From NCBI RefSeq assembly GCF_034043515.1, contig NZ_CP138214.1:1-64000 (forward strand): 64,000 nucleotides of DNA, read 5' to 3'. The position numbers were made by a program, and so were the translations under genes. The stretch is from Pseudomonas sp. MUP55 (GTDB lineage Bacteria; Pseudomonadota; Gammaproteobacteria; Pseudomonadales; Pseudomonadaceae). This document shows positions 47,263 to 58,056 of the stretch, piece after piece (the first letter of the stretch is position 1; every line of letters starts with the position of its first letter). The notes below the pieces were generated by a model that worked only from the letters and a program-made list of their open reading frames with translations, was not told the origin of the DNA and searched no databases.

Positions 47263-48033
47263 TCAAACCGCTGGTGTTTCGACCACTACAGGCTCTGGCG
47301 GCAAGGAACCCATGGCCCGTTGCTGCGCTTCATTCCATGCAGCGGCGCGGTCATTCAATGCGGCAATGGCACGTGGGCCTTCGCCTTCTGCATACATCGG
47401 CTCGCCGATCACCACGGTAATGGTGCCTGCACGTTTGGCCCAGCCGGTCTTGGGCCAGAACTTGCCGGCGTTATGGGCAATCGGCAACACCGGCAGGTTG
47501 GCGTTGACCGCCAATGCAGTACCACCGCGCGAGAACTTGCCTACGGTGCCGAAAGGTACGCGGGTACCTTCCGGGAAGATCAGCACCCAAACGCCATCCT
47601 TGAGCAGCTCGTCGCCCTTCTTTGCCACATGCTTGAGCGCCGCCTTGGGGTTGTCACGGTCGATCGCAATCGGACGCAGCATAGCCATCGCCCAGCCAAA
47701 GAACGGCACGTACAGCAGCTCACGCTTGAGCACCTGGCTCAGGGGCGAGAAGTACGCCGAAAGAAAGAACGTTTCCCAGGTGCTCTGGTGGTTCGACAGA
47801 ATCACACAGGGCTGGTCCGGGACGTTTTCGGCGCCCTTGATCTCGAAACGGATGTTCAGGAATACCTTGGACAGCCACAACGCGCAGCGGCACCAATACA
47901 CATTGATGAAGCGATAGCGCGCCTTGAACGGCAGGAAAGGTGCAATAAAAAAGCTCAGGGTGCACCAGAGAAACGAACTGGTGCCCAGCAGCAGGTAAAA
48001 GAAAAAGGTTCTGATGGCCTGCAAGATCGACAT
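47263..48033 (-). CDS. plsC: 1-acylglycerol-3-phosphate O-acyltransferase (PlsC-type)
   Basis: The enzyme acylates lysophosphatidic acid to phosphatidic acid in membrane lipid synthesis. From ATG 48033 it has 256 residues with an N-terminal membrane segment (TFFFYLLLGTSSFLWCTLSFF) and the acyltransferase motifs NHQSTWE, RPIAIDRD, FPEGTR and LPIAHNAG. The frame is open to 48159, but the extra residues overlap the gap after gmhB and look unnatural. It follows gmhB by 82 bp and is probably in the glyQ-glyS-gmhB operon. Confidence 0.93.
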   Translation of the reverse strand: MSILQAIRTFFFYLLLGTSSFLWCTLSFFIAPFLPFKARYRFINVYWCRCALWLSKVFLNIRFEIKGAENVPDQPCVILSNHQSTWETFFLSAYFSPLSQVLKRELLYVPFFGWAMAMLRPIAIDRDNPKAALKHVAKKGDELLKDGVWVLIFPEGTRVPFGTVGKFSRGGTALAVNANLPVLPIAHNAGKFWPKTGWAKRAGTITVVIGEPMYAEGEGPRAIAALNDRAAAWNEAQQRAMGSLPPEPVVVETPAV

Positions 48034-48115
48034 GGCGGCATTTACCGTTGCGGGACACGGCCCGCCTGTTAAAAGCGCACTCCCGAACAATCCTTGGTCA
48101 GGAAGTCGAGGGCGG

Positions 48116-48652
48116 CTAGTTGTTGATAAGTTCTGCGGCAACCGCCGCCAGATCGTCAAAAATCAAAGTGCCTACCGGCAGGTTTTTCGCCTGGGTCTTT
48201 TCGCCTTTCCCGGTCTTTACCAAAACTGGCTGAGAGTCGACGGCCTTGGCCGCCTCCAGGTCACCGAGACTGTCCCCGACGAACCATATCCCAGCCAAGG
48301 GCACCTTGTAATGTTCTGCAATAGTTTTCAACATGCCGGGCTTGGGTTTGCGGCAATCGCAGCCCTCATCCGGCCCGTGGGGGCAGTAAACCACCAGCCC
48401 CACCTCGCCGCCCTGCTCCGCCACCAGCGTGCGCAAGCGCGCGTGCATGGCGTCCAGGGTAGCGATGTCGTAATAACCGCGGGCGATGCCGGACTGGTTA
48501 GTGGCAATTGCCACGGTCCAGCCGGCTTTGCTCAACTGCGCGATGGCCTCGATCGATCCGGGCAATGGAATCCATTCCGCCACCGACTTGATGTAAGCGT
48601 CGGAGTCGTAATTGATCACCCCGTCCCGATCGAGAATCAGCAGTTTCAACAT
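48116..48652 (-). CDS. gmhB: D-glycero-beta-D-manno-heptose 1,7-bisphosphate 7-phosphatase
   Basis: GmhB dephosphorylates heptose bisphosphate on the way to ADP-heptose for the LPS inner core. The 178-residue HAD phosphatase has LLILDRDGVIN, VAIATNQSGIARG, the zinc-loop cysteines in CPHGPDEGCDCRKP and WFVGDSLGDLEAAK. It starts 2 bp after glyS ends and is translated from the same message. Confidence 0.95.
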   Translation of the reverse strand: MLKLLILDRDGVINYDSDAYIKSVAEWIPLPGSIEAIAQLSKAGWTVAIATNQSGIARGYYDIATLDAMHARLRTLVAEQGGEVGLVVYCPHGPDEGCDCRKPKPGMLKTIAEHYKVPLAGIWFVGDSLGDLEAAKAVDSQPVLVKTGKGEKTQAKNLPVGTLIFDDLAAVAAELINN

Positions 48653-48654
48653 GA

Positions 48655-50709
48655 TCAGCCCAGTACGGAAATGTCAGCGATATTGATGAACAACCCACGC
48701 AGACGCGCCAGCATGGCGTAGCGGTTTTTCCGCACGCCGGCATCCTCGGCATTGATCATTACCGCTTCGAAGAACGCATCCACCGGCTCACGCAGCGACG
48801 CCAGGCGCGCCAACGCTTGCGCGTAGTCACGCTCGGCGATCAGCGGCTTAACGGCGTTTTCGGCCTTGGCGATGGCCGAGTTCAGCGAGAACTCCTTGGC
48901 GTCGGCAAACAGGCCTGGATCGACTTCGACAGTGCCGAGGTTGTCGGCCTTGCTCAGCAGGTTCGATACGCGCTTGTTCACGGCGGCCAATGCATCGGCT
49001 TCCGGCAGTTTGCGGAAGGCCTGTACGGCTTGTACGCGTTGGTCGAAATCCAGCGCCGAACCCGGTTGCAGCGCACGAACCGACAGGTAGACGGAAACGT
49101 CCACGCCTTCGTCTTCGTAACGCGCACGCAGGCGGTCGAACACGAACTCCAGCACTTGCTCGGGCAGGCCGGCTTGCTTGACCTTGCTGCCGAACTGGCC
49201 GACCGCGAACACCACGGCCTGGGTCAGGTCGAGGTCCAGCTTCTTGTCGATCAGGATGCGCAGCACGCCCAAGGCCGCACGGCGCAGGGCATACGGGTCT
49301 TTGCTGCCGGTGGGCAGCATGCCGATACCGAAGATACCTACCAGCGTGTCCAGCTTGTCGGCGATGGCGACGGCCGCACCGGTCAGGGTGCCTGGCAGTT
49401 CGGCACCGGCGCCACGTGGCATGTACTGCTCGTTCAGCGCCAGGGCCACATCGTTCGGCTCGCCGTCGTTGAGGGCGTAGTAGTAACCGGCCACGCCTTG
49501 CATCTCAGGGAACTCGCCAACCATCTCGGTGGCCAGGTCGCACTTGGACAGCAGGCCCGCACGGGCAGCCCAGGCAGCGTCGCCGCCAATGCGTGGCGCA
49601 ATGTAGGCCGCCAGCTTGGAAACGCGCACGGCCTTGTCGTAGACGCTGCCGAGTTTTTCCTGGAACACCACGTTTTGCAGGCGCAGGTTGAAGTCTTCGA
49701 GCTTCTGCTTCTTGTCTTGCTTGAAGAAGAACTCGGCGTCGGTCAGGCGCGGACGCACGACTTTCTCGTTACCCGCGATGATCTGCTGCGGGTCCTTGCT
49801 TTCGATGTTGGCCACGGTGATAAAGCGCGGCAGCAGCTTGCCGTCCACGTCCAGCAGGCAGAAGTACTTCTGGTTGTCCTGCATGGTGGTGATCAGCGCT
49901 TCCTGCGGCACATCCAGGAAGCGCTCTTCGAACGAGCACACCAGCGGCACAGGCCATTCAACCAGGGCAGTCACTTCGTCAAGCAGGCTTGGCGGCACGA
50001 TGGCGGTGCCTTCCTGCAGGCGGGCCAGCTCTTCGGTGCGCTTGCTGATCAGCTCGCGACGCTCATTGGCATCGGCCAGAACATAGGCGGCGCGCAGGTC
50101 ATTGAGGTAGTTGGCCGGCGAGGTGATGCGCACGCTCTCTGGATGGTGGAAGCGGTGACCACGGGAATCGCGGCCGGCCTTTTGAGCGAGGATGGTGCAA
50201 TCGATGACTTGGTCACCGAGCAGCATCACCAGCCATTGGGTCGGACGTACGAACTCTTCCTTGCGTGCACCCCAGCGCATGCGCTTGGGGATCGGCAGGT
50301 CGTTCAGGGAATCTTCGACGATGGTCGGCAGCAGGCTGGCCGTTGGCTTGCCGGGAATGACCTGGCTGAAACGCAGTTTCGGGCCGCTCTGGTCAATTTC
50401 GCTCAGCTCGACGCCGCACTTCTTGGCGAAGCCCAGTGCCGCTTGAGTGGGATTGCCTTCGGCGTCGAACGCGGCCTGACGCGGCGGGCCGTCGAGGTTG
50501 ATGTTGCGGTCCGGCTGCTGGGTTTCCAGCGCGGTGAGCAATACCGCCAGGCGGCGCGGCGCGGCGTAGACCTTCTTCGCGGCGAACTTCAGGCCGGCGC
50601 TCTGCAGGCCTTTTTCGATACCGGCCAGGAAGGCATCGGCCAGGGTGTTCAGTGCCTTGGGTGGCAGCTCTTCGGTGCCCAGTTCAACCAGGAAATCTTG
50701 AGCACTCAT
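48655..50709 (-). CDS. glyS: Glycyl-tRNA synthetase beta subunit
   Basis: GlyS is the tRNA-binding subunit of the alpha2-beta2 glycyl-tRNA synthetase. The 684-residue protein begins [16 protein letters not shown], contains [16 protein letters not shown] and [10 protein letters not shown], and ends with the helical anticodon-binding region ([21 protein letters not shown]). It overlaps glyQ by 4 bp. All long plus-strand frames across it are shadows. Confidence 0.97.
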   Translation of the reverse strand: MSAQDFLVELGTEELPPKALNTLADAFLAGIEKGLQSAGLKFAAKKVYAAPRRLAVLLTALETQQPDRNINLDGPPRQAAFDAEGNPTQAALGFAKKCGVELSEIDQSGPKLRFSQVIPGKPTASLLPTIVEDSLNDLPIPKRMRWGARKEEFVRPTQWLVMLLGDQVIDCTILAQKAGRDSRGHRFHHPESVRITSPANYLNDLRAAYVLADANERRELISKRTEELARLQEGTAIVPPSLLDEVTALVEWPVPLVCSFEERFLDVPQEALITTMQDNQKYFCLLDVDGKLLPRFITVANIESKDPQQIIAGNEKVVRPRLTDAEFFFKQDKKQKLEDFNLRLQNVVFQEKLGSVYDKAVRVSKLAAYIAPRIGGDAAWAARAGLLSKCDLATEMVGEFPEMQGVAGYYYALNDGEPNDVALALNEQYMPRGAGAELPGTLTGAAVAIADKLDTLVGIFGIGMLPTGSKDPYALRRAALGVLRILIDKKLDLDLTQAVVFAVGQFGSKVKQAGLPEQVLEFVFDRLRARYEDEGVDVSVYLSVRALQPGSALDFDQRVQAVQAFRKLPEADALAAVNKRVSNLLSKADNLGTVEVDPGLFADAKEFSLNSAIAKAENAVKPLIAERDYAQALARLASLREPVDAFFEAVMINAEDAGVRKNRYAMLARLRGLFINIADISVLG

Positions 50710-51659
50710 TGTGCAGCCTCCAGCTTAGCCAACACTTCATCACGCAAATCCGGGGTTGCCATCGGGAAGCCCAGCTTGGCGCGAGCCAGCAGGTAGGCTT
50801 GGGCGACGGAACGCGCCAAGGTGCGTACACGCAGGATGTATTGCTGGCGCGCGGTCACCGAGATAGCACGGCGCGCATCCAGCAGGTTGAAGGTATGGGA
50901 GGCCTTCAACACCATTTCATAGCTCGGCAACGGCAGCGGCTGGTCGAGTTCGATCAGGCGCTTGGCTTCGCTTTCATAGAAGTCGAACAGTTCGAACAGC
51001 TTGTCGACGTTGGCGTGTTCGAAGTTGTAGGTCGACTGCTCCACTTCGTTCTGGTGGAACACGTCGCCGTAGGTGACTTTGCCGAACGGGCCGTCAGCCC
51101 ACACCAGGTCGTAGACCGAGTCCACGCCCTGCAGGTACATGGCCAGGCGCTCCAGGCCGTAGGTGATTTCGCCGGTCACCGGGTAGCATTCGATGCCGCC
51201 CGCTTGCTGGAAGTAAGTGAACTGCGTCACTTCCATGCCATTGAGCCAGACTTCCCAGCCCAGGCCCCAGGCGCCAAGGGTCGGCGATTCCCAGTTGTCT
51301 TCGACGAAACGGATGTCGTGGACCAGCGGGTCCAGGCCGACATGTTTCAACGAGCCCAGGTACAGTTCCTGGAAGTTGTCCGGGTTGGGCTTCAATACCA
51401 CCTGGAACTGGTAGTAGTGCTGCAGACGGTTCGGGTTCTCGCCGTAGCGGCCGTCAGTCGGGCGACGACTGGGCTGCACATAAGCGGCGTTCCAGGTCTC
51501 CGGGCCGATGGCCCGCAGGAATGTAGCGGTGTGGAAAGTGCCGGCGCCTACTTCCATATCGTAGGGCTGAAGTACCACACAACCTTGCTCGGCCCAGTAT
51601 TGCTGGAGGGCGAGGATCAAGTCTTGGAAGGTACGCACGGCTGGCGTAGGCTGGCTCAC
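50706..51659 (-). CDS. glyQ: Glycyl-tRNA synthetase alpha subunit
   Basis: GlyQ carries the aminoacylation site of bacterial glycyl-tRNA synthetase. The protein has 317 residues from GTG 51659 (preceded by AGGTGA; a GTG at 51668 is also in frame). It shows the family sequence [50 protein letters not shown] and [18 protein letters not shown]. It is divergent from tag, 81 bp apart, so the glyQS promoter lies in that gap. Confidence 0.97.
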   Translation of the reverse strand: MSQPTPAVRTFQDLILALQQYWAEQGCVVLQPYDMEVGAGTFHTATFLRAIGPETWNAAYVQPSRRPTDGRYGENPNRLQHYYQFQVVLKPNPDNFQELYLGSLKHVGLDPLVHDIRFVEDNWESPTLGAWGLGWEVWLNGMEVTQFTYFQQAGGIECYPVTGEITYGLERLAMYLQGVDSVYDLVWADGPFGKVTYGDVFHQNEVEQSTYNFEHANVDKLFELFDFYESEAKRLIELDQPLPLPSYEMVLKASHTFNLLDARRAISVTARQQYILRVRTLARSVAQAYLLARAKLGFPMATPDLRDEVLAKLEAAQ

Positions 51660-51740
51660 GAAATTCACCTGTTACTTGGGCTGCGATTTAAAGAGCGGGA
51701 GTATACCCGATTCGGCCCCGCCACCACTCCCTGGAGCCTT

Positions 51741-52298
51741 ATGCCACGCTGCTTTTGGTGTTCTGAAGATCCGCTGTACATGGCTTATCACGATCAGGAG
51801 TGGGGAACGCCGCTGCGCGATGCGCAGGGTTTGTTCGAGTTGCTTTTGCTCGAAGGGTTCCAGGCGGGCTTGTCCTGGATCACCGTTTTACGCAAACGCG
51901 AGTATTATCGAAAGGTCCTGTTCGGCTTTGATGCGCAGCGCCTGGCGAAGCTGACCGACGCTGAAATCGAAGCGCTGATGCAGGACCCAGGCATTGTGCG
52001 AAACCGCCTGAAGCTCAACGCCACACGCCGCAATGCCGCAGCCTGGCTGGCGCTGGAGGACCCTGTGGCTCTGCTCTGGTCGTTTGTCGGCGGCGTGCCC
52101 AAGGTCAATCACTTCAAGGATCGCAGCGAAGTGCCGGCGATTACCCCCGAGGCGCAGGCCATGAGCAAGGCCTTGAAAAAGGCCGGCTTCACCTTTGTCG
52201 GGCCGACCATCTGCTACGCGTTCATGCAGGCTTCGGGCATGGTCATGGACCACACTCAGGACTGCGACCGTTACGCGGACTTGGTCAACGCCGGTTAG
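51741..52298 (+). CDS. tag: DNA-3-methyladenine glycosylase I
   Basis: Tag removes 3-methyladenine from alkylated DNA. The 185-residue protein has the zinc-binding start MPRCFWCSEDPLYMAYHDQEWG, GFQAGLSWITVLRKRE, TFVGPTICYAFMQASGMVMDH and the late HTQDC that completes the zinc site. Earlier in-frame codons run antisense to glyQ and are not used. It is followed after 40 bp by the acyltransferase gene. Confidence 0.95.
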   Translation: MPRCFWCSEDPLYMAYHDQEWGTPLRDAQGLFELLLLEGFQAGLSWITVLRKREYYRKVLFGFDAQRLAKLTDAEIEALMQDPGIVRNRLKLNATRRNAAAWLALEDPVALLWSFVGGVPKVNHFKDRSEVPAITPEAQAMSKALKKAGFTFVGPTICYAFMQASGMVMDHTQDCDRYADLVNAG

Positions 52299-52338
52299 AA
52301 TGCGCGCTTTGCGCACCACACACGATCAGGAGTGACCT

Positions 52339-53226
52339 GTGGAAAAGTTTAAAGGCGCCTTGCTGGTAGGCGCTCTTCGGTTGTTTGCCCTGCTGCCCTG
52401 GCGCGCCGTACAAGCCGTCGGCACGGCCATCGGCTGGATCATGTGGAAAACCCCCAACCGCTCCCGTGACACGGTACGGATCAACCTTTCCAAATGCTTC
52501 CCGGACATGGACCCGACCGAGCGCGAGCGCCTGGTGGGACGCAGTCTGATGGACATCGGCAAGTCATTGACCGAAAGCGCCTGCGCGTGGATCTGGCCGG
52601 CCCAGCGCTCCATCGACCTGGTGCGTGAAGTCGAGGGCCTGGAAGTGCTGCACGAGGCCTTGGCGTCGGGCAAAGGCGTGGTGGGCATCACCAGCCATCT
52701 GGGCAACTGGGAAGTGCTGAACCACTTCTATTGCAGCCAGTGCAAACCGATCATTTTCTACCGCCCGCCCAAGCTCAAGGCGGTCGATGAATTGCTGCGC
52801 AAGCAACGCGTGCAACTGGGTAACCGCGTGGCGGCTTCCACCAAGGAAGGCATTCTCAGCGTGATCAAGGAAGTGCGCAAAGGCGGCCAGGTGGGCATCC
52901 CTGCCGACCCGGAGCCGGCTGAGTCCGCCGGGATTTTCGTGCCGTTCTTCGCCACGCAGGCACTGACCAGCAAGTTCGTGCCGAACATGCTTGCGGGCCA
53001 CAAGGCAGTGGGCGTTTTCCTGCACGCCCTGCGATTGCCGGATGGCTCGGGCTACAAAGTGATCCTGGAAGCGGCCCCCGAAGACATGTACAGCACCGAT
53101 ACCGCCACGTCCTGCGCGGCGATGAGCAAGGTGGTGGAGCGCTATGTCGGCGCCTACCCGAGCCAGTACATGTGGAGCATGAAGCGCTTCAAGAAGCGCC
53201 CGCCGGGTGAAGAGCGCTGGTACTGA
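52339..53226 (+). CDS. LpxL/HtrB-family lysophospholipid or lipid A acyltransferase
   Basis: The 295-residue protein belongs to the LPLAT superfamily used for lipid A late acylation: TSHLGNWEVLNHF gives the H-x4-D/E motif, followed by IIFYRPPKLKAVDELL and GIPADPEPAESAGIFVPFF. A short hydrophobic N-terminal segment anchors it to the inner membrane. AGGAGTGACC precedes the GTG start. In P. aeruginosa the gene at this place (PA0011) is a lipid A acyltransferase of this family; the exact acyl position cannot be judged. Confidence 0.9.
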   Translation: MEKFKGALLVGALRLFALLPWRAVQAVGTAIGWIMWKTPNRSRDTVRINLSKCFPDMDPTERERLVGRSLMDIGKSLTESACAWIWPAQRSIDLVREVEGLEVLHEALASGKGVVGITSHLGNWEVLNHFYCSQCKPIIFYRPPKLKAVDELLRKQRVQLGNRVAASTKEGILSVIKEVRKGGQVGIPADPEPAESAGIFVPFFATQALTSKFVPNMLAGHKAVGVFLHALRLPDGSGYKVILEAAPEDMYSTDTATSCAAMSKVVERYVGAYPSQYMWSMKRFKKRPPGEERWY

Positions 53227-53258
53227 TTCACACCTGACTCAAGACCACCACAAAACCA

Positions 53259-53351
53259 ATGTGGGAGGGGGCTTGCCCCCGATGGCGGTAGCTCAGTCAA
53301 CCATGCATTGACTGATCCACCGCTATCGGGAGCAAGCCCCCTCCCACATTT
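53259..53351. repeat. REP doublet (REPIN) after the acyltransferase gene
   Basis: Two inverted REP units, GTGGGAGGGGGCTTGCCCCC at 53261 and its near reverse complement ending at 53348, enclose about 50 bp of variable sequence. It sits between convergent genes. Confidence 0.92.
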
Positions 53352-53361
53352 AAGTCCCGCA

Positions 53362-53673
53362 TTAAGCCTGGCGATCGAGTTTCTTCAAGAACACCGTCAT
53401 CTCTTTTTCGGCCTGTTTGTCGCCATGAGCCCGGGCCGCTTCAATGCCCTTTTCCCACGCCTGGCGCGCTGCTGCGGCATCTCCCAGCCCTTGCTGCGCC
53501 TTACCCAACAACTTCCAAGCCGCCGAATACTTCGGATCGAACTCGACACACTTGCGCAAATGCTCCGCCGCCCTGGCGTGGTCGTTCAGGTCCAGATAAC
53601 CCTTGCCCAACCCGAAGCGCAGCAGCGAGTTGTCCACACCCTTGGCCAGCATTTTTTCCAGGGACTCCAGCAT
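53362..53673 (-). CDS. Small TPR-repeat protein
   Basis: The 103-residue product contains about two and a half tetratricopeptide repeats (SLLRFGLGKGYLDLNDHARA, AWKLLGKAQQGLGDAAAARQ), a protein-binding fold. No signal peptide. It starts 15 bp after trkA ends and is probably in its transcript. A similar small protein occupies this place in other pseudomonads. Function unknown. Confidence 0.88.
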   Translation of the reverse strand: MLESLEKMLAKGVDNSLLRFGLGKGYLDLNDHARAAEHLRKCVEFDPKYSAAWKLLGKAQQGLGDAAAARQAWEKGIEAARAHGDKQAEKEMTVFLKKLDRQA

Positions 53674-53688
53674 CGCGTCGCTCCTTGA

Positions 53689-55062
53689 TCAGAAAAAGCT
53701 CAACCCCACGTGGAACAGCTTCTCCACATCGCGGATATGTTTCTTGTCCACCAGGAACAGGATCACATGGTCACCGGTGGCGATCACCGTGTCGTCGTGG
53801 GCAATGATCACTTCCTCATCGCGAATGATCGCGCCAATGGTGGTACCAGGTGGCAAGCCGATATCGCGGATGGCCTTGCCGATCACCTTGCTCGACTTCG
53901 AGTCGCCATGGGCGATCGCCTCGATGGCCTCCGCCGCGCCACGGCGCAGGGAGTGCACACTGACGATATCGCCACGGCGTACGTGTGCCAGCAACGTACC
54001 GATGGTCGCCAGTTGCGGGCTGATGGCGATGTCGATATCGCCGCCCTGGATCAAATCGACGTAGGCCGGGTTGTTGATGATGGTCATCACCTTCTTCGCC
54101 CCCAGCCGCTTGGCCAGCAGCGAGGACATGATGTTGGCCTCGTCATCGTTGGTCAGCGCCAGGAAGATGTCCGCGTCGGCGATGTTTTCTTCCATCAGCA
54201 GGTCGCGGTCCGAGGCGCTGCCCTGCAGCACCACGGTGCTGTCGAGCGTGTCTGAAAGATGCCGGCAGCGTGTGGGGCTCATCTCGATGATCTTCACCTG
54301 GTAGCGGCTTTCGATCGCCTCCGCCAGACGCTCGCCAATCTGCCCGCCGCCGGCGATGACGATGCGCTTATACGTCTCGTCGAGCCGGCGCATTTCGCTC
54401 ATCACGGCACGAATATTCGCCTTGGCCGCGATGAAAAACACTTCGTCATCGGCTTCGATCACGGTGTCGCCCTGGGGCAGGATCGGCCGGTCACGCCGGA
54501 AAATCGCCGCGACGCGGGTTTCCACATTCGGCATGTGTTCGCGCAGTTGGCGCAATTGCTGGCCCACCAGCGGCCCGCCGTAGTAGGCCTTTACCGCGAC
54601 CAGTTGCGCCTTGCCTTCGGCAAAGTCGATTACCTGCAAGGCACCCGGGATTTCGATCAGGCGCTTGATGTAGTGAGTGACCACCTGTTCCGGGCTGATC
54701 AGCACGTCCACCGGAATCGCGTCATTGTCGAACAGGCCGGCGCGGGTCAGGTAGGCCGCTTCGCGGACGCGGGCGATCTTGGTCGGAGTGTGGAACAGCG
54801 TGTGGGCGACCTGGCAGGCGACCATATTGGTCTCGTCGCTGTTGGTGACCGCGACGAGCATGTCGGCATCGTCGGCGCCGGCTTGACGCAGCACGGTCGG
54901 GAACGACGCACGACCTTGCACCGTGCGGATGTCCAGGCGGTCGCCCAGGTTGCGCAGGCGCTCGCTGTCGGTGTCGACCACGGTGATGTCGTTGGCTTCA
55001 CTGGCCAAATGCTCGGCCAGCGTGCCACCGACCTGCCCTGCCCCGAGGATGATGATTTTCAT
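53689..55062 (-). CDS. trkA: Trk potassium uptake regulator TrkA
   Basis: TrkA is the cytoplasmic NAD(H)/nucleotide-binding gate of the TrkH/TrkG potassium channels. The 457-residue protein has two RCK units: [19 protein letters not shown] and [18 protein letters not shown] are the two Rossmann starts, each followed by a TrkA-C domain (INLIPRxxx-type strands such as [20 protein letters not shown]). It starts 22 bp after rsmB and is probably in the def-fmt-rsmB-trkA operon. Confidence 0.96.
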   Translation of the reverse strand: MKIIILGAGQVGGTLAEHLASEANDITVVDTDSERLRNLGDRLDIRTVQGRASFPTVLRQAGADDADMLVAVTNSDETNMVACQVAHTLFHTPTKIARVREAAYLTRAGLFDNDAIPVDVLISPEQVVTHYIKRLIEIPGALQVIDFAEGKAQLVAVKAYYGGPLVGQQLRQLREHMPNVETRVAAIFRRDRPILPQGDTVIEADDEVFFIAAKANIRAVMSEMRRLDETYKRIVIAGGGQIGERLAEAIESRYQVKIIEMSPTRCRHLSDTLDSTVVLQGSASDRDLLMEENIADADIFLALTNDDEANIMSSLLAKRLGAKKVMTIINNPAYVDLIQGGDIDIAISPQLATIGTLLAHVRRGDIVSVHSLRRGAAEAIEAIAHGDSKSSKVIGKAIRDIGLPPGTTIGAIIRDEEVIIAHDDTVIATGDHVILFLVDKKHIRDVEKLFHVGLSFF

Positions 55063-55084
55063 CCGGTCACTCCCTTAAAACCAT

Positions 55085-56395
55085 TCAGCCGCGTGCGGCG
55101 GCGATCTTGATCAGTTTGGCGTAGTAGAAGCCGTCGTGCCCGCCTTCCTGCGCGAGCAATTGGCGGCCGTGGGGCTGCTTGAGGCCGGCGGTGGTCGCAA
55201 GGTCCAGTTCCCGAGCGCCGCTGGTGCGGGCAAGGAAGGCTTCGATGACCTCGGTGTTCTCGGTGGGCAAGGTGGAACAGGTGGCGTACAGCAGCACGCC
55301 ACCGACTTCCAGGGTTGGCCACAGCGCGTCGAGCAGTTCGCCTTGCAGCACGGCCAGGGCGGCGATGTCGTCGGCTTGGCGGGTCAGTTTGATATCCGGA
55401 TGGCGACGGATCACGCCGGTTGCCGAGCACGGCGCGTCCAGCAGGATGCGCTGGAACGGTTTGCCGTCCCACCAAGTGGCGGTGTCACGGCCGTCGGCGG
55501 CGATCAGGTCGGCGCTCAATCCCAGGCGTGCGAGGTTTTCCCGCACGCGCACCAGGCGTTTGGCTTCCAGGTCGACGGCCACTACACCTGCCAGGTCTTT
55601 TTCGACTTCCAGGATGTGACAGGTCTTACCGCCAGGGGCGCAGCAGGCGTCCAATACGCGTTGACCGGGCGCCAGGTCGAGCAGGTCGGCGGCCAATTGC
55701 GCGGCTTCGTCCTGCACGCTGATCCAGCCGTCGGCAAAGCCCGGCAGGCTGCGCACGTCGGCGGCGGCTTCGAGCACGATGCCGTCGATGCTGTACACGC
55801 ACGGCGTGGCATTGATGCCGGCCTCGCTGAGCAAGTGCAGGTAAGCGTCGCGGCTGTGATGGCGACGGTTGACCCGCAGGATCATCGGCGGATGCGCATT
55901 GTTCGCCGCGCAAATCGCTTCCCATTGCTGCGGCCAGAAGGCCTTCAGGGATTTTTGCAGCCAGCGCGGGTGGGCGGTGCGCACCACCGGGTCGTGTTCC
56001 AGTTCGGCCAACAGCGCTTCGCTTTCACGCTGGGCGCGGCGCAGCACGGCATTGAGCAAGGCCTTGGCCCAGGGTTTTTTCAGCTTGTCGGCGCAACCAA
56101 CCGTCTCACCGATGGCGGCGTGAGCCGGCACACGGGTGTAGAGCAATTGATAAAGGCCGACCAGCAGCAGCGCTTCAACATCGGCATCGGCCGCCTTGAA
56201 GGGTTTTTGCAGCAGCTTGGCCGCCAGCGCCGACAACCGTGGCTGCCAACGCGCGGTGCCGAAGGCCAGGTCCTGAGTGAAACCGCGATCACGGTCCTCG
56301 ACCTTATCCAGCTGGACAGGCAATGAACTGTTCAACGAAGCCTTGCCGTTGAGTACGGCAGCGAGCGCCTTGGCGGCGGCCAGACGCGGGTTCAT
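55085..56395 (-). CDS. rsmB: 16S rRNA m5C967 methyltransferase RsmB
   Basis: RsmB methylates C967 of 16S rRNA. The 436-residue protein has the N-terminal NusB-like domain (LALARAAL-type helices, [21 protein letters not shown]) and the methyltransferase domain with [27 protein letters not shown] holding the PC nucleophile motif, and [15 protein letters not shown]. Its ATG overlaps the fmt stop, so translation is coupled. Confidence 0.96.
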   Translation of the reverse strand: MNPRLAAAKALAAVLNGKASLNSSLPVQLDKVEDRDRGFTQDLAFGTARWQPRLSALAAKLLQKPFKAADADVEALLLVGLYQLLYTRVPAHAAIGETVGCADKLKKPWAKALLNAVLRRAQRESEALLAELEHDPVVRTAHPRWLQKSLKAFWPQQWEAICAANNAHPPMILRVNRRHHSRDAYLHLLSEAGINATPCVYSIDGIVLEAAADVRSLPGFADGWISVQDEAAQLAADLLDLAPGQRVLDACCAPGGKTCHILEVEKDLAGVVAVDLEAKRLVRVRENLARLGLSADLIAADGRDTATWWDGKPFQRILLDAPCSATGVIRRHPDIKLTRQADDIAALAVLQGELLDALWPTLEVGGVLLYATCSTLPTENTEVIEAFLARTSGARELDLATTAGLKQPHGRQLLAQEGGHDGFYYAKLIKIAAARG

Positions 56396-57345
56396 TGAGC
56401 GGCCACTCCAAGGAGGGTGCCGGGGGTGAATTTCTCACGGCGGCTGTTGAACAGATCGCTGAAATTCAGCGCCTTGCCACCGGGCAACTGCAGGCGGGTC
56501 AGGCACAGCGCCTGTTCACCGCAGGCGACCAACAGGCCGTCCTTGCTGGCACCGATGATTTCTCCGGGCGCGCCTTTGCCATCGGCCAGGCTCGCAGCCA
56601 GCACTTTCAAGGTTTCGCCGTTGAGCGTGCTGTGGCAGATCGGCCAAGGGTTGAATGCACGCACCAGGCGCTCCAGCTCGACGGCGGGGCGGCTCCAGTC
56701 GATACGAGCTTCGTCTTTGTTCAGTTTGTGAGCGTAGGTGGCCAGGCTGTCGTCCTGCACTTCCCCTTCGAGGGTGCCGGCAGCGAGACCTGCGATGGCC
56801 TGGATGACGGCGGGCGGGCCCATTTCAGCCAGACGGTCATGCAGGCTGCCGCCAGTGTCCTGAGCGGTGATCGGGGTGGTGACTTTGAGCAGCATCGGGC
56901 CGGTGTCCAAGCCTGCTTCCATGCGCATCACGGTCACGCCGCTTTCGCTGTCGCCCGCTTCTACCGCGCGCTGGATCGGCGCCGCTCCGCGCCAGCGTGG
57001 CAAGAGCGACGCGTGGCTGTTGATGCAGCCCAGGCGTGGGATGTCGAGCACGGCCTGGGGCAGGATCAAGCCGTAGGCGACGACTACCAAAAGGTCCGGC
57101 TTCAATGCGGCCAGCTCAGCCTGGGCCTCGGCGTTGCGCAAGGTGGGCGGCTGCAGCACGGGGATAGCGTGCTCCAGCGCCAGTTGCTTGACCGGGCTTG
57201 GCATCAGTTTTTGCCCGCGCCCGGCCGGGCGATCCGGCTGGGTGTATACCGCAACGATTTCATAAGGGCTGGCAAGCAGCGCCTTGAGGTGTTCGGCGGC
57301 AAATTCGGGGGTACCGGCAAAAACAATGCGCAGTGGCTCGGTCAT
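56392..57345 (-). CDS. fmt: Methionyl-tRNA formyltransferase
   Basis: Fmt formylates initiator Met-tRNA using 10-formyl-tetrahydrofolate. The 317-residue protein has [28 protein letters not shown], the catalytic [18 protein letters not shown] and a C-terminal OB-like domain (GTLLGV). It follows def by 69 bp; the hairpin at 57379-57402 lies in between and could attenuate read-through from def. Confidence 0.97.
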   Translation of the reverse strand: MTEPLRIVFAGTPEFAAEHLKALLASPYEIVAVYTQPDRPAGRGQKLMPSPVKQLALEHAIPVLQPPTLRNAEAQAELAALKPDLLVVVAYGLILPQAVLDIPRLGCINSHASLLPRWRGAAPIQRAVEAGDSESGVTVMRMEAGLDTGPMLLKVTTPITAQDTGGSLHDRLAEMGPPAVIQAIAGLAAGTLEGEVQDDSLATYAHKLNKDEARIDWSRPAVELERLVRAFNPWPICHSTLNGETLKVLAASLADGKGAPGEIIGASKDGLLVACGEQALCLTRLQLPGGKALNFSDLFNSRREKFTPGTLLGVAAQ

Positions 57346-57378
57346 CGGAGTTCTCGGTTAAAAGCAGTCACAAAAGAA

Positions 57379-57402
57379 AAAGGCTTGCCGCAGCAAGCCT
57401 TT
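57379..57402 (-). terminator. Hairpin between def and fmt
   Basis: AAAGGCTTGC (57379-57388) pairs with GCAAGCCTTT (57393-57402) around a four-base loop. On the minus strand it is followed by a T-rich tail (TTCTTTTG), as in an intrinsic terminator downstream of def. Confidence 0.72.
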
Positions 57403-57414
57403 GGAAGGTGGGCA

Positions 57415-57921
57415 TCAAGCTTGCTGGCGATGCTTTTTTTCCAGCTTCTTCTTGATCCGGTCACGTTTGAGCGTGGACAGGTAATCGACAAACAGCTTGC
57501 CGTTGAGGTGGTCGCACTCGTGCTGGATACACACCGCCAGCAGGCCTTCGGCAATCAGCTCGAACGGCTTGCCGTCGCGGTCCAGGGCCTTGATCTTCAC
57601 GCGCAACGGGCGTTCGACGTTCTCGTAGAACTCCGGCACCGACAGGCAGCCTTCCTGGTATTCGCCCATCTCGTCGGTCAGCGGTTCGAACTCGGGGTTG
57701 ATGTACACCCGTGGTTCGCTGCGATCTTCGGACAGGTCCATGACCACGACGCGCAGGTGCACGTTGACCTGGGTCGCGGCGAGGCCGATGCCCGGGGCTT
57801 CATACATTGTTTCAAACATGTCATCGACCAACTGACGAACCTTGTCGTCCACTACGGCCACCGGCTTGGCGATCGTGCGCAGGCGCGAGTCGGGAAATTC
57901 GAGGATGTTCAAAATAGCCAT
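57415..57921 (-). CDS. def: Peptide deformylase
   Basis: Def removes the formyl group from nascent proteins, acting after Fmt. The 168-residue metalloenzyme has all three motifs: [17 protein letters not shown] with the metal-ligand cysteine, and HECDHLNG with two histidine ligands. I start at ATG 57921 ([11 protein letters not shown]); the frame is open to 58035 but this start fits the family length. It is divergent from the gene at 58057. Confidence 0.97.
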   Translation of the reverse strand: MAILNILEFPDSRLRTIAKPVAVVDDKVRQLVDDMFETMYEAPGIGLAATQVNVHLRVVVMDLSEDRSEPRVYINPEFEPLTDEMGEYQEGCLSVPEFYENVERPLRVKIKALDRDGKPFELIAEGLLAVCIQHECDHLNGKLFVDYLSTLKRDRIKKKLEKKHRQQA

Positions 57922-58056
57922 AAGCGTAATTGCTGCACATGTGAGGTAGAGGCAAATCGGCGGTGGGATGGACCCAGGCAGCCGGTGTGAAACGTTCGAA
58001 AGCCGCGAAGGCCTTGGCGTTTCACGCGAACGCACATAATAAAGGAGATTGACCCC

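Noticed and set aside
47263..48159. Longer PlsC starting at 48159
   Set aside because: The extra 42 residues have unnatural composition and the ATG at 48033 gives the usual family start.
48817..52298. Very long plus-strand frames of about 550-660 codons across glyS and glyQ
   Set aside because: They are antisense shadows of glyS/glyQ; only the last part of one, the tag gene from 51741, is real.
53705..53720. Further parS-like sequence at the end of trkA (CCCACGTGGAACA)
   Set aside because: Only about 12 of 16 positions fit and one half-site is lost; it is in coding sequence and probably chance.
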